Positions 23,455 through 34,589 of a stretch of DNA of 64,000 bases are shown here, piece by piece. The stretch spans positions 11,737,248 through 11,801,247 of the forward strand of contig NC_035162.2 of NCBI RefSeq assembly GCF_001659605.2, in the 5' to 3' direction. Origin of the DNA: Manihot esculenta. Taxonomy: Eukaryota > Streptophyta > Magnoliopsida > Malpighiales > Euphorbiaceae. A program made the translations under genes and the position numbers. Position 1 is the stretch's first letter. Each line of letters opens with the position of its first letter. The notes under the pieces were generated by a model. It did not search any database and was not told where the DNA came from. It worked only from the letters and a program-made list of their open reading frames with translations.

Positions 23455-23712
23455 CCTAGGTTCATATGGTCGGACCTAGAGTGTCGGGCTCATAGAGGTT
23501 ATAGAAGGTCAAGCACAATAGGAGAAGATCATGTCCACTAGGATAGGATGTGGAGTCCTGTCTTACATGATGATGTGAAATGCCATGATTTTATGCATGT
23601 GCATTAATAATATGCTATGATATGTGATGTATGTGATGAGGGTTCATGTGTGCCCACATGAACCATATGATGCTAATATTTATGTGTTGTCCACTGTTTT
23701 TCAGAAAACAGG

Positions 23713-26700
23713 ATGAGAGGAACTCGTCGATCAGCAAGATTGACTGGAGTACCACCTGAGGATGAGGGCATGAGCGCCCGTCCTCCAGCATTGCCTAGGG
23801 CAATGTCTAGCAGGTCCAACAGGGACAGAGTAGCAAGAGACCCTAGAAGGTCTTTGGATCTGGGTAGAAGCAGGTCAGTCAGAGGAACAGTTCAGGGAGG
23901 AGCGTCAGAGGATATGGGGGATGATATGGACGTGGAACAGAGGAGGGATGGCAGTTTGGGAGTCAGTATGCCAGAAGAAGGAATGGGAGAGTCCCAAGGA
24001 GGCACTCAGGCCTCGGGATTTGTACAGCCACCTCACTACCCACCCTATACACACCATCCAGGGTATTCGATGGGAGGTACATCGGATTACCCCAGTTTTA
24101 GCCCTTATCCCACACAGATGCCATACCCACCATACTACCCACCGTACTCTCAGTACCCAATGTATCCACCTCCACCCTACTATCCGAATCCAGCAAACCC
24201 TACCTCAGAAAATGTTGTACCACCTCCACCACCTGCAGAACCAGCAGCCCCAGTTGCTCAACCACCTAGACCTAGCTCAGCCAGTGGGAGCAAGGTTAAG
24301 ATGACAGACTATATGAAGCTGGGTGCTCCCCAGTTTGAGACCGGTAATGATCCGTTCGTGTATTTGGAGCGGGTCAAGGCAATTACAGATGAGATAGGGG
24401 CGGATGACAGTAGAGCCATTCAGATGGCTGGGTTCACGCTTAAGTGCAAGAAGGCACGAGAGTGGTTCAAAAATTATGTGAACCCGAGAGTGGACAGCAT
24501 GACTTGGGAAGAGTTTGCAAACGAGTTTGCAGGATGGGCATTCCCTGATAGTTCAAGGGAATTGAAGATGATAGAATTCGAGCAGTTGAGGCAAACTGAT
24601 GACATGAGTGTAGACGAATATACTGATAGATTTATGGAGTTGCTGCCATTTGCAGGGCAAGACCTTAGCACAGACCAGAAGAAGTCGAGGAGGTATATCA
24701 TGAAGCTCCATCCCAGGTATTCCTCCTTGGTACAGTCAGCAGATAGAGAGAGTTTTCATGCCATAGTAGACATGGCTAGGAGAATGGAGGCTAGTGCCAT
24801 CATTCAGGGGACAGTTAAGCAGACAGTGGCACAAGCTTCTGGTTCTAAAACTCCGGGTGGGGGAAAGTTAGATCCCTCTACCCTTAGTGCAGCAGCTTCA
24901 GGCAGCAAGAGATGGGGTAAACCCAAGGGTAAGAAGAATAAGTTCTGGAGTAGAGTCAAGTCCAGTCTGGGATTTGGGAGTGGCTCAAGCTCTGGTGCGG
25001 ATAATGCAGTTTGTGCGAGGTGTGGTAGACCACACAAGGGAGTATGTCGGTTTGGGGTGAACGTCTGTTTCAGATGTGGTCAGGAGGGGCATATAGCTAG
25101 AGATTGTCCAAGAGTGGCCCCAATGGCTCAGTCCCAGCAGACAGCTTCAGGCAGTGTAGCGCAGCCAGCAGCTCCAGCCATGACTCAGGCCAGTGGCAGA
25201 GGCAGAGGGAGAGGAGCAGCCTCTTCTTCAGCGGGTTTCAGAGGTGAAGGTCCGTCAGCCCCAGCACGGATCTTCACAATGACACAGCAGGAGGCAGACG
25301 CATCCAACACCGTGGTGGCAGGTAATCTCGTCATAGGTTGTTCGGATGTTTATGCATTGATGGACCCTGGTGCATCTCATTCATTTATTGCTCCGAGAGC
25401 CGTCCAGAGGTTGGGGTTGATGATCTCTGAGTTAGAGTGTCCTCTCTGGGTCAGTGGACCCAAGTGTGATCCATCAGTGGCAGAGTCAGTCTGTCAGTGT
25501 AGTCCAGTTTTTATTGAGGGGAGATGCATGTCCGCCGACCTTGTGGTTCTAGATTTGACAGATTTTGACGTCATTCTAGGGATGGACTGGTTATCTACCC
25601 ATGGTGCTACCTTGGACTGCAGGGACAAGGTAGTCAGGTTCAGAGGTCAGGATGGATCAGAGGTTGTCTTCAGAGGAGACAGGAGAGGTACACCTAGAGG
25701 TATGATCTCAGCTCTTCAAGCTCGTAGGTTGCTTAGGAAGGGATGTCAGGGGTATTTGGCTCATGTGAGAGAGCTTCATAGTCAGGTTAGAGAGCCCGCC
25801 TCAGTGCCAGTGGTTAGAGAGTACTTAGATGTGTTCCCAGACGAACTGCCAGGTTTACCACCTGCTAGGGAGATAGAGTTCGAGATAGAACTGATGCCTG
25901 GAACCCGACCGATCTCTATCCCTCCCTACAGGATGGCGCCAGCAGAATTGAAAGAGTTGAAGGAGCAGTTACAGGAACTGGTAGACAAGGGCTTCATCCG
26001 ACCGAGTACCTCACCTTGGGGTGCTCCAGTGTTGTTTGTGAGAAAGAAGGATGGATCCCTTAGGCTTTGTATCGACTACAGGCAGTTGAACAAAGTCACT
26101 ACCAAGAACAAGTACCCATTGCCAAGGATCGACGATCTATTCGACCAGCTAGCAGGAGCGGGTTGTTTCTCTAAAATAGATCTGAGGTCCGGGTATCATC
26201 AGTTGAGGATCAGGGAAGAGGACGTTCCAAAGACGGCTTTCAGGACCAGATATGGGCATTTTGAATTCCTTGTAATGCCGTTCGGGTTAACTAACGCCCC
26301 TGCAGCATTCATGGACCTCATGAACAGAGTGTTTAGCCAGTACCTGGATCACTTTGTTATTGTCTTCATAGATGATATCTTAGTGTATTCCAGGAGTGCA
26401 GAGGAACATGCCCATCATCTGCGGTTGGTCTTGCAGACTTTGAGGGAACATGGCTTATATGCCAAGTTCTCTAAATGTGAGTTCTGGCTGAGGAGTATTT
26501 CATTCTTGGGGCATGTAGTGTCAGAGAATGGGATTGAGGTAGACCCCAAGAAGACAGAGACTGTGGCTAACTGGCCTAGACCCACTTCAGTGACAGAGAT
26601 CAGGAGTTTCTTGGGTTTGGCAGGTTACTACAGGAGGTTCGTTCAGGACTTCTCAAAGATAGCAGCTCCTCTGACCAGACTAACCAGGAAGAATCAGAAA

Positions 26701-28707
26701 TTTCTGTGGACCGACCAGTGCGAGGAGAGCTTCGAAGAGCTTAAGAAGAGGTTGACTTCAGCACCAGTTTTAGCTCTGCCATCTAGTGGTGAGGACTTTA
26801 CAGTCTTTTGTGATGCGTCCCGTGTGGGACTGGGTTATGTGCTTATGCAGAATGAGAGGGTGATTGCTTATGCTTCTAGGCAGCTAAAGAAGCATGAGTT
26901 GAATTACCCCACACATGACCTTGAGATGGCAGCAGTAATCTTTGCACTCAAGATGTGGAGGCACTACCTCTATGGGGTTAAATGTGAGATCTTTACAGAT
27001 CATAAGAGCCTGCAATACATCCTGAGTCAAAGAGACTTAAATTTGAGACAGAGGAGATGGGTAGAGTTGCTGAGTGACTATGATTGCAAGATCCAGTATC
27101 ATCCGGGTAAGGCGAATGTTGTGGCAGACGCCCTAAGCCGGAAGTCACTAGGCAGTCTATCCCACATCACGGCAGAGAGGAGACCAGTGGTGAAGGAGTT
27201 TTACAAGCTCATTGAGGAAGGTCTACAGTTGGAGTTGTCTGGTACAGGTGCCTTGGTCGCTCAGATGAAAGTGACACCCGTGTTTCTGGAGCAAGTGGCT
27301 CAGAAACAGCATGAGGACCCAGAGTTAGTGAAGATTGCCAGGACTGTTCAGTCAGGCAAGGACAGTGAGTTCAGATTCGACAATAAGGGGATCCTCCGCT
27401 ATGGGAGTCGATTGTGTGTACCAGATGACATTGGGCTAAAAGGAGACATTATGAGAGAGGCTCATAATGCAAGATACAGCATTCACCCCGGAGCCACCAA
27501 GATGTATCAGGATCTGAAGAAGGTTTATTGGTGGCCAGCGATGAAGAGAGAAGTGGCACAGTTTGTGTCGGCCTGCGAAGTATGTCAGAGGGTGAAGCTG
27601 GAACATCAGAAGCCGGCTGGAATGCTTAACCCGCTACCTATTCCAGAGTGGAAATGGGAGAATGTAACTATGGACTTCGTAGTGGGGTTACCGGCGGCGT
27701 CCAACAGATTGGACTCCATATGGGTGATTGTGGACAGACTCACCAAATCTGCTCACTTCATCCCTGTCAGGAGTGGCTATTCTGTGGACAAGTTGGCGCA
27801 GGTGTACGTTGATGAGATAGTCAGATTGCATGGGGTTCCTGTTTCAATAGTGTCAGATAGAGGGCCCCAGTTCACCTCCAGGTTTTGGCGGAGTCTGCAG
27901 AATGCCATGGGTACTAGATTAGATTTCAGCACTGCCTTCCATCCACAGACAGACGGACAGTCAGAGAGGACCATCCAGACCATAGAAGATATGCTCAGAA
28001 TGTGTGTGCTGGACTTTGGCGGTTCTTGGAGGCAGCATCTACCTTTGGTGGAGTTTGCCTACAATAACAGCCATCATGCTAGCATCGGGATGGCTCCATA
28101 TGAAGCTTTATATGGAAGGAAGTGCAGATCACCTGTTTGCTGGGAAGAGGTAGGAGAGAGGTCCTTAGCAGGACCCGAGCTAGTAGAGATCACCAGCAGG
28201 GTGGTGCCCATGATCAGAGAAAGAATCAAGACAGCTGCAAGCAGACAGAAGAGTTATGCAGACATCCGCAGAAGACTAGTAGAGTTTCAGGAGGGGGATC
28301 TGGTATTGCTCAAGGTGTCTCCAATGAAAGGAGTGGTTCGGTTCGGGAAGAAGGGTAAACTGGCTCCGCGGTACATCGGACCCTTCGAAGTCTTGCAAAA
28401 GATTGGGAATGTATCGTACAAGCTGGATTTACCTGCTTCAATGGAGAGAATCCATCCGGTTTTCCATGTTTCTATGTTGAGAAAGTTCGTGTCAGATCCG
28501 GGCAAGGTTCTTAGTGAACCTGATGTGGAGATCCAAGAGGATCTAACCTATGTTGAGCAGCCAGTACGGATCCTAGACACCCAGATCAGAAAGCTAAGGA
28601 ACAAGGAAATCCCGATGGTGAAAGTCCTTTGGAACCACCACAATATTGAGGAGTGTACCTGGGAGACACGGGAGTCCATGCTCCAACAGTATCCCCATCT
28701 CTTTTAA
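23713..28707 (+). CDS. Gag-Pol polyprotein of element B, intact 1,664 aa
   Basis: This is one open frame from the conserved [12 protein letters not shown] start. In order: Pro/Tyr-rich spacer (about 100-185), capsid-like Gag (about 197-370), a [12 protein letters not shown] cluster, CCHC knuckle (452-465), protease with D-P-G at 551-553, RT with FIDD at 885-888, RNase H with Asp1034 and the FTDH motif, integrase HHCC (His1251, His1258, then CEVC) and catalytic Asp1321, Asp1382, Glu1418 (35 residues between the last two). The C-terminus (about 1617-1664, [16 protein letters not shown]) is a chromodomain-like tail, as in Tekay chromoviruses, where such tails guide integration. The protease Asp-Pro-Gly in place of Asp-Ser/Thr-Gly is unusual. 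Gag and Pol are in one frame, so no frameshift signal is needed. Confidence 0.95.
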   Translation: MRGTRRSARLTGVPPEDEGMSARPPALPRAMSSRSNRDRVARDPRRSLDLGRSRSVRGTVQGGASEDMGDDMDVEQRRDGSLGVSMPEEGMGESQGGTQASGFVQPPHYPPYTHHPGYSMGGTSDYPSFSPYPTQMPYPPYYPPYSQYPMYPPPPYYPNPANPTSENVVPPPPPAEPAAPVAQPPRPSSASGSKVKMTDYMKLGAPQFETGNDPFVYLERVKAITDEIGADDSRAIQMAGFTLKCKKAREWFKNYVNPRVDSMTWEEFANEFAGWAFPDSSRELKMIEFEQLRQTDDMSVDEYTDRFMELLPFAGQDLSTDQKKSRRYIMKLHPRYSSLVQSADRESFHAIVDMARRMEASAIIQGTVKQTVAQASGSKTPGGGKLDPSTLSAAASGSKRWGKPKGKKNKFWSRVKSSLGFGSGSSSGADNAVCARCGRPHKGVCRFGVNVCFRCGQEGHIARDCPRVAPMAQSQQTASGSVAQPAAPAMTQASGRGRGRGAASSSAGFRGEGPSAPARIFTMTQQEADASNTVVAGNLVIGCSDVYALMDPGASHSFIAPRAVQRLGLMISELECPLWVSGPKCDPSVAESVCQCSPVFIEGRCMSADLVVLDLTDFDVILGMDWLSTHGATLDCRDKVVRFRGQDGSEVVFRGDRRGTPRGMISALQARRLLRKGCQGYLAHVRELHSQVREPASVPVVREYLDVFPDELPGLPPAREIEFEIELMPGTRPISIPPYRMAPAELKELKEQLQELVDKGFIRPSTSPWGAPVLFVRKKDGSLRLCIDYRQLNKVTTKNKYPLPRIDDLFDQLAGAGCFSKIDLRSGYHQLRIREEDVPKTAFRTRYGHFEFLVMPFGLTNAPAAFMDLMNRVFSQYLDHFVIVFIDDILVYSRSAEEHAHHLRLVLQTLREHGLYAKFSKCEFWLRSISFLGHVVSENGIEVDPKKTETVANWPRPTSVTEIRSFLGLAGYYRRFVQDFSKIAAPLTRLTRKNQKFLWTDQCEESFEELKKRLTSAPVLALPSSGEDFTVFCDASRVGLGYVLMQNERVIAYASRQLKKHELNYPTHDLEMAAVIFALKMWRHYLYGVKCEIFTDHKSLQYILSQRDLNLRQRRWVELLSDYDCKIQYHPGKANVVADALSRKSLGSLSHITAERRPVVKEFYKLIEEGLQLELSGTGALVAQMKVTPVFLEQVAQKQHEDPELVKIARTVQSGKDSEFRFDNKGILRYGSRLCVPDDIGLKGDIMREAHNARYSIHPGATKMYQDLKKVYWWPAMKREVAQFVSACEVCQRVKLEHQKPAGMLNPLPIPEWKWENVTMDFVVGLPAASNRLDSIWVIVDRLTKSAHFIPVRSGYSVDKLAQVYVDEIVRLHGVPVSIVSDRGPQFTSRFWRSLQNAMGTRLDFSTAFHPQTDGQSERTIQTIEDMLRMCVLDFGGSWRQHLPLVEFAYNNSHHASIGMAPYEALYGRKCRSPVCWEEVGERSLAGPELVEITSRVVPMIRERIKTAASRQKSYADIRRRLVEFQEGDLVLLKVSPMKGVVRFGKKGKLAPRYIGPFEVLQKIGNVSYKLDLPASMERIHPVFHVSMLRKFVSDPGKVLSEPDVEIQEDLTYVEQPVRILDTQIRKLRNKEIPMVKVLWNHHNIEECTWETRESMLQQYPHLF

Positions 28708-28768
28708 GGTTAGTCTCTACGTGTTTTATGTGTACGAGATGTTGTATGCCTTGCATGTGCTAGTTGAG

Positions 28769-28805
28769 GAACATTCGGGGACGAATGTTCTTAAGGGGGG
28801 GAGAA
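28769..28805 (+). other. Stem-loop and polypurine tract of B
   Basis: Arms GAACATTC (28769-28776) and GAATGTTC (28783-28790) flank a 6-nt loop. The purine run aagggggggagaa (28793-28805) abuts the 3' LTR. Confidence 0.87.
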
Positions 28806-31055
28806 TGTAATACCCGGCTAGACTCCGGTATCGGAATTCCTACCGTCCGGTGGAACCTCGGATGTCGGAGACCTCTAGAAGGGTAGAATCATGTTCTTAT
28901 GAAATGTTTTTATGTTTTAAATGATTTTAAGTATGAAATTAAATGAGTTTTTGCATGAAAATAGCATTGGAAGAAAACCCAGGTTCGGCCGCCGAAAGTC
29001 AAGTTCGGCCGCCGAACATGCATGCGTTTTGGAGGCACGTTAGGCCCCCGAAAGCATGAGTGAGGGAAGTCAAGGTTCGGCCGCCGAACCTCATGTTCGG
29101 CCGCCGAACATTGCATGGATACGGAGGCACATTCGGCCCCCGAACGTGGTCTGGCCAGCCACTATAAAAGGGTCCCTTTGGTCCGCACGGGCGAGCTTTT
29201 TCTCTCCCATTGTCGGCCAAGGTGAGTCTCCGCCGCTCCTCCCTCAATCTTGAGTGTTTTCCCTAGATCTTTCATGGTTTTCACGAGTTTTAACTTCTAT
29301 TTTGAAGATTTGTGAGCAAAGAGCAAATTTTGGGTGCTTGGAGGTTCAAGGAGCTCAATCTCTTCATCTCCAAGCTAGGATCGTCTTCCCTCTCATTTCT
29401 TCAAGAGGTAAGCTCGGATCCACCCTATTATGTGATCTAAATGAGTTTTATGCAAGATCTAAGGGTAGAAATGCATGCTAGGGTATATGTTGAGTTATGG
29501 GTATATATATTGATGTTTTGAACAATGTGTGTTGTTTGAATATGTTTGAAGTGTTGTAGATGGGGTATATGCATGTTTGAGGCCCCTAGGAACTTGTATG
29601 TATGCTTTGGTTGAAAAATATGCATGATTTATGGTTTTGGGAGGCAGGAGGTTCATTTGAACCAAGTTTCTGCCCGTTTGGCAGAAACCAGGTTCGGCAG
29701 CCGAAGGGAGTTTCGGCCGTCGAACCCCTTTTGTGGAGGCAGCATTCGGCTGCCGAAGGTGCCCCCGAAAAGAGACTTTCGTCTCTGTCTGGCACTTTCG
29801 GCCGCCGAAGGTGCCGCCGAACCTGCCTGACTTTCGTCTCTGGAGGGACTTTCGGCCGCCGAACCTGCCGCCGAAAGTGCCCTGTCCAGCCATTTCATGC
29901 ATGTATTCTTATGGTTAATTTATGATGTTTTAGGGGGTTTTTGGGGAATAGTTTAGAGTTATGTTCAAGTATGTTTGGTCCCTCATTTGAGTCCACCTGT
30001 GTAGGTTCGGACCCGAGGAACCGAGGACCCCAGCAGTGAGTTCAACTGCTTCGGTGTTGTCAGAGTCAGCCAGAGGTGAGTGGAACTATAACTTAATCTT
30101 TTAAATTAAATGCTTTATCATGTTTCATGCATCATGATTATGCAATAGGATGATTGCATTAGTTTTCACGAATATGCCGCATTGCATAAATTGTTGTTGT
30201 TGTGGGTGAATGTCGGATGACCCAGTTAGTCCAAGACAGGAAGACCAGGCCCCATGCTACAGGCCTGGCACAGAGTAAGAAAGACCAGGCCCCAGTCTAC
30301 AGGCCTGGCACAGAGTAAAGCACAGTTATGGGACTCGAAGACCAGGAGCCCAGAGGAGGCCCTGGAAAATGGTAAGTAATGTATGCCAAGACAGGAAGAC
30401 CAGGCCCCATTCTACAGGCCTGGCACAGAGTTAACTTGGACTAATTGGTGACAAGTTCACCCAATCCTTATGTGAATTGTTTGTGTTATGATGCATTCTC
30501 ATAGAGCATAGTGTTAATGTGTTTTAATAGTTCAGCTCACTGGGCTTTTAGCTCACCCCTCTCCCTTTTCCCCCAGGCTTTCAGGTACAGGATATAGTGC
30601 GGGAGTCCGGATAGAGTAAAGAAGTCATGCTTTTGTAATAGCTAGCAATGGACATGATCAAATTGTAATGTAAAGTCTTAATCAGTATAGTTATGTAATG
30701 AGATGAGTTTTATGGATATTAGTATGTGCTTGACCATAGATTGTTGTATCCCTTTTATACATGATCTTAGAGATTTTGCTGATGTTTATATAAACCAACT
30801 CAACAGATGTATGTTACCCATTGAGGGCTCAGATGGGATCCCACAGAGGGATCAAAGTTATGTTAATGTTATGCACAGGTTGAGTTTGGTTGATGTTCAA
30901 TGGAGAGAAAAGTTTTAAATTTTTATGCATGTTGTTGATCATGTATGGGATTATACAGGATTACAGGTTTTATGTCAGGCTTGCTACGGGTCCCGGCGGC
31001 CTTAAGTCGACCCGGATCCTAGCGCCGGTAACGGTCCGATTTTCGGGTCGTTACA
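28806..31055 (+). repeat. 3' LTR of B (2,250 bp)
   Basis: Same length as the 5' LTR with about four substitutions by eye: gga/gaa near 28970, ccgccg/ccgtcg near 29719, gct/gtt near 29927 and aca/acg near 31032. TATA box at 29163-29170. Confidence 0.95.
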
Positions 31056-32661
31056 GAAGCCCAGTGAGTAGTACATCTAAAACATGTTCTAAAACATGAT
31101 CTCATGGAATGCATCATAACACAAGTAAATCACATAATCTCAGACGGACTAATTCAAAATTCCCCCACATTGCCCGGCCCGCGAAGGAGCTCCTCAGGTC
31201 TTCATTCAGCACCCTATGGTACCGTGTGCCCGGCCCTTTCAGGGCTCCTCAGGTCTTCATTTAGGGGGCTAATGAATCCAAGCTACGCCCGATCTGTACA
31301 TGCACTGATTAATGCAACATCTTCGTGCTCACTAATGCAATACTATAAACATGGCATAAATGATGCATGAAACATGCTAAAAATGTTTGAGTTCTCATAT
31401 TAAAAGATTTAGTTCAGTTCCACTCACCTCTGGCTGACTCTGTACTGACTCTGCAGGTTCTGAAGCAGTGCTCACTGCTGACCTCCTTGGTTCCTCTGGT
31501 CCGTTCCTACACAGGTGGACTGAAATGAGGGACCAAACTAACTCAAGAACATCTCTAAGAAACTCCCCAAAAACCCTCTAAAGCATCCTAGAACAATCAC
31601 ATAAACCATGCAAAGGAAAGCTGGACAGGGCACTTTCGGCGGCAGGTTCGGCGGCCGAAACTCCCCTCCAGAGACGAAACTCATGCATGTTCGGCGGCAC
31701 CTTCGGCAGCCGAAAGTCTCGTCCAGAGATGAAACTCAACCTTCGGCGGCACTTTCGGCGGCCGAACCTTGCCTCCAGAGATGAAAGTCCAAATGTTCGG
31801 GGGCAAGCTTTGGCAGCCGAAACTGCCTCCACAAGGGGTTCGGCGGCCGAACCTTCCTTCGGCGGTCGAACTTGGTTTTGCCCGTTGGGCAGAAACCTGC
31901 TCTGTTTCATGCAAACTGTACCCAAAACCTATCCAACATGCATAGCAACTACTCCCAACTAGCACATACCATATAACATGCATAAAGAGGGCTAAACCTA
32001 TCCTAACACCTCCAACAAACATAACAAACAACACTTAACCATGCTGATACACCAAAATCCTCAAAAACCTCCCTTAACCTAAACATGCATAACTACCCAT
32101 ACAACTCCCATAAAACCTTCAAAATCAAGAAAGGAAGTTCAGGATCTTCACTTACCTCTTCCAAACAAGAGATTGAATGATCCCTACATGGAGCTATGGA
32201 GAAATCCTCTCTCAAACTCTCCAAGCTTCCAAACTTGCTCTTTTGCTCAAAAACTTCAAAACCACATGAAAATCCATCAAAACCATGAAAGATTTGAGAA
32301 AACATATAAATCACTCAAGGAAATCAAGTCTCACCTCAGCTCGTGCAAATGGAAAGAAAATCTTATCCATTTGACCGACCTAGGGCCTTTTATAGTTGGC
32401 TGGCCAGACCAACTACGGCGGCCGAATGAGAACCCGAATGCCATGCACGTTCGGCGGCCGAACGTCACCTTCGGCGGCCGAACCTTGGCTTTTCTGCCTT
32501 GGTGCTTTTCTTGCAAAACCTTACTTCTTTAAACACTTTAAAACATAAAAACACGTGCAAAACATAGGAAAACATAAGCCATACCCTTTCAGAGGATTCC
32601 GACATCAGAAATTCCACCGGATTACAGGACTTCCGATGCCGGACTCTAGCCGGGTATTACA
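31056..32661 (-). repeat. 3' LTR of C, U3-side piece (split by B)
   Basis: From 31058 it matches 47212-48831. On the minus strand it starts at 32661 with TGTAATACCCGG. TATA box complement cttttata at 32387-32394. The first two or three bases (GA or GAA) are not from C; they match the U5-PBS spacer of B. Confidence 0.92.
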
Positions 32662-32697
32662 TTCTCCCCCCTTAAGAACATTCGTCCCTGAATGTTC
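32662..32697 (-). other. Polypurine tract and stem-loop of C
   Basis: The complement of ttctccccccttaag (32662-32676) is the purine run adjoining the LTR. Arms GAACATTC and GAATGTTC at 32676-32683 and 32690-32697 form the same hairpin as in A, B and D. Confidence 0.85.
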
Positions 32698-32743
32698 CTC
32701 AAACATAAAGCACATAAACACATAGAAAAGGGGAAAACTAACC

Positions 32744-34589
32744 TCAAAACAGATATGGGTATTGCTGGAGCATAGACTCCCGTGTCTCCTAGGTGCACTC
32801 TTCTAGGTTGTGGTGGTTCCACAGGACTTTTACCATCGGAATTTCTTTGTTTCTCAACTTTCTGATCTGGGTGTCAATGATCCTCACTGGCTGTTCTACA
32901 TATGTGAGATCTCCTAGGATCTCCACATCAGGCTCACTGAGAACTTGATTCGGATCTGACACAAATTTCCGTAGCATAGAAACATGAAATACCGGATGGA
33001 TTCTTTCCATAGATGCAGGTAAATCCAGCTTATACGACACATTCCCGATTCTCTGCAGAATCTCAAAGGGACCAATGTATCGTGGAGCTAGCTTACCCTT
33101 TCTCCCAAAGCGAACCACGCCCTTCATTGGAGACACCTTCAGCAAAACCATATCCCCCTCCTGAAACTCTATCTGCTTCCTACGGACATCTGCATAGCTT
33201 TTCTGTCTGCTGACAGCTGTTCTGATCCTCTCTCTGATGATAGGCACTAATCTGCTGGTAATCTCGACTAACTCTGGCCCTGCAAGAGTCTTCTCTCCGA
33301 CCTCTTCCCAGCAAACAGGTGTTCTGCACTTCCTCCCATACAGAGCTTCATAAGGAGCCATCCCTATGCTAGCATGATGGCTGTTATTGTAGGCAAACTC
33401 CACCAGAGGTAGATGCTGCCTCCAAGAACCGCCAAAGTCTAACACACACATTCGGAGCATATCCTCTATTGTATGGATGGTCCTTTCTGACTGACCATCT
33501 GTCTGTGGATGGAAAGCAGTGCTAAAATCCAACCTCGTGCCCATAGCAGCTTGCAGACTCCGCCAAAACCTAGAGGTGAACTGAGGTCCTCTATCTGATA
33601 TAATTGACACAGGGACTCCATGCAGCCTTACTATCTCGTCTACATACACCTGCGCTAGCTTGTCCACAGAACAGTTACTCTTGACTGGAATGAAGTGAGC
33701 AGATTTAGTCAGTCTATCCACAATCACCCATATGGAGTCTAGCCTGTTGGACGTCGCCGGTAACCCCACTACAAAATCCATCGCTATATTCTCCCATTTC
33801 CATTCTGGAATCGGCAGTGGGTTAAGCATTTCAGCTGGCTTCTGGTGTTCTAGCTTCACCCTTTGACATGTTTCGCAGGCTGACACATACTGTTCCACTT
33901 CTCTCTTCATCGCTGGCCACCAATACACCTTTCTCAAGTCTTGATACATCTTGGTGGCTCCAGGGTGAACGTTATACCTTGCATTATGAGCTTCCCTCAT
34001 AATGTCTTCCTTTAAATTGCTGTCATCTGGCACACATAACCTCTTCCCGTGACGAAGAATCCCTTCACTGTCAAATCTGAACTCTGCACTGTTGCCTGAC
34101 TGAACAGTCCTGGCAATCTTCACTAACTCAGGGTCCTCATGCTGTTTCAGAGCCACTTGCTCTAGAAACACGGGAGTAACTCTCATCTGTGCAATCAAAG
34201 CACCTGTACTAGATAACTCTAACTGTAACCCTTCTTCCATGAGCTTGTAGAAATCCTTCACCACCGGCCTCCTCTCTACTGTAATGTGGGATAAACTGCC
34301 GAGTGACTTCCGGCTTAAGGCATCAGCTACAACATTAGCCTTACCCGAGTGATACTGGATCTTGCAATCATAATCACTGAGCAATTCTACCCACCGTCTC
34401 TGCCTCAAGTTTAGCTCTCTCTGGCTCAAGATGTGCTGCAAGCTCTTATGATCCGTGAAGATCTCACACTTTACCCCATAGAGGTAATGCCTCCACATCT
34501 TGAGTGCAAAGATAACTGCTGCCATCTCCAGATCGTGTGTAGGATAGTTCAGCTCGTGCTTCTTCAACTGTCTAGAAGCATAAGCTATC
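32744..34589 (-). pseudogene. Element C pol, 3' part: RNase H end, integrase, chromodomain-like tail
   Basis: Reading down from 34589: [15 protein letters not shown] and the FTDHKSL motif of RNase H, integrase HHCC (YNVHPG ... CETC), the core [20 protein letters not shown] and [10 protein letters not shown], then the [13 protein letters not shown] region and the C-terminal tail. The frame is open except for a TAG at 32789-32791 replacing Trp in TWETRES; the family stop would be at 32744-32746. It is separated from its upstream half by D, which entered in RNase H with target duplication ctatc. The apparent extension of this ORF to 34675 is D's LTR. Confidence 0.92.

Larger units (their letters stand above)
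21792..23704 (+). other. Candidate leader intron of B
   Basis: Donor AGAG|GTAAGC at 21791/21792 and a pyrimidine-rich acceptor ctgtttttcag ending at 23704, eight bases before the gag ATG. Removal would delete the U5-side LTR, the PBS and the upstream ATGs. A and D have equivalent acceptors, and A (3' LTR), C and D equivalent donors. This is predicted only; no transcript evidence. Confidence 0.45.
21190..31055 (+). mobile_element. Tekay-like Ty3/gypsy element B, full-length, young, intact frame
   Basis: LTRs of 2,250 bp at both ends differ at only about four positions by eye (21352/28968-type substitutions; about 0.2%). Between them are a PBS, a single gag-pol frame of 1,664 codons, a stem-loop and a polypurine tract. 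It is inserted in the 3' LTR of C without the expected target duplication; three bases GAA follow its right end (31056-31058). It is the best candidate in the window for an element still able to move. Confidence 0.95.
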
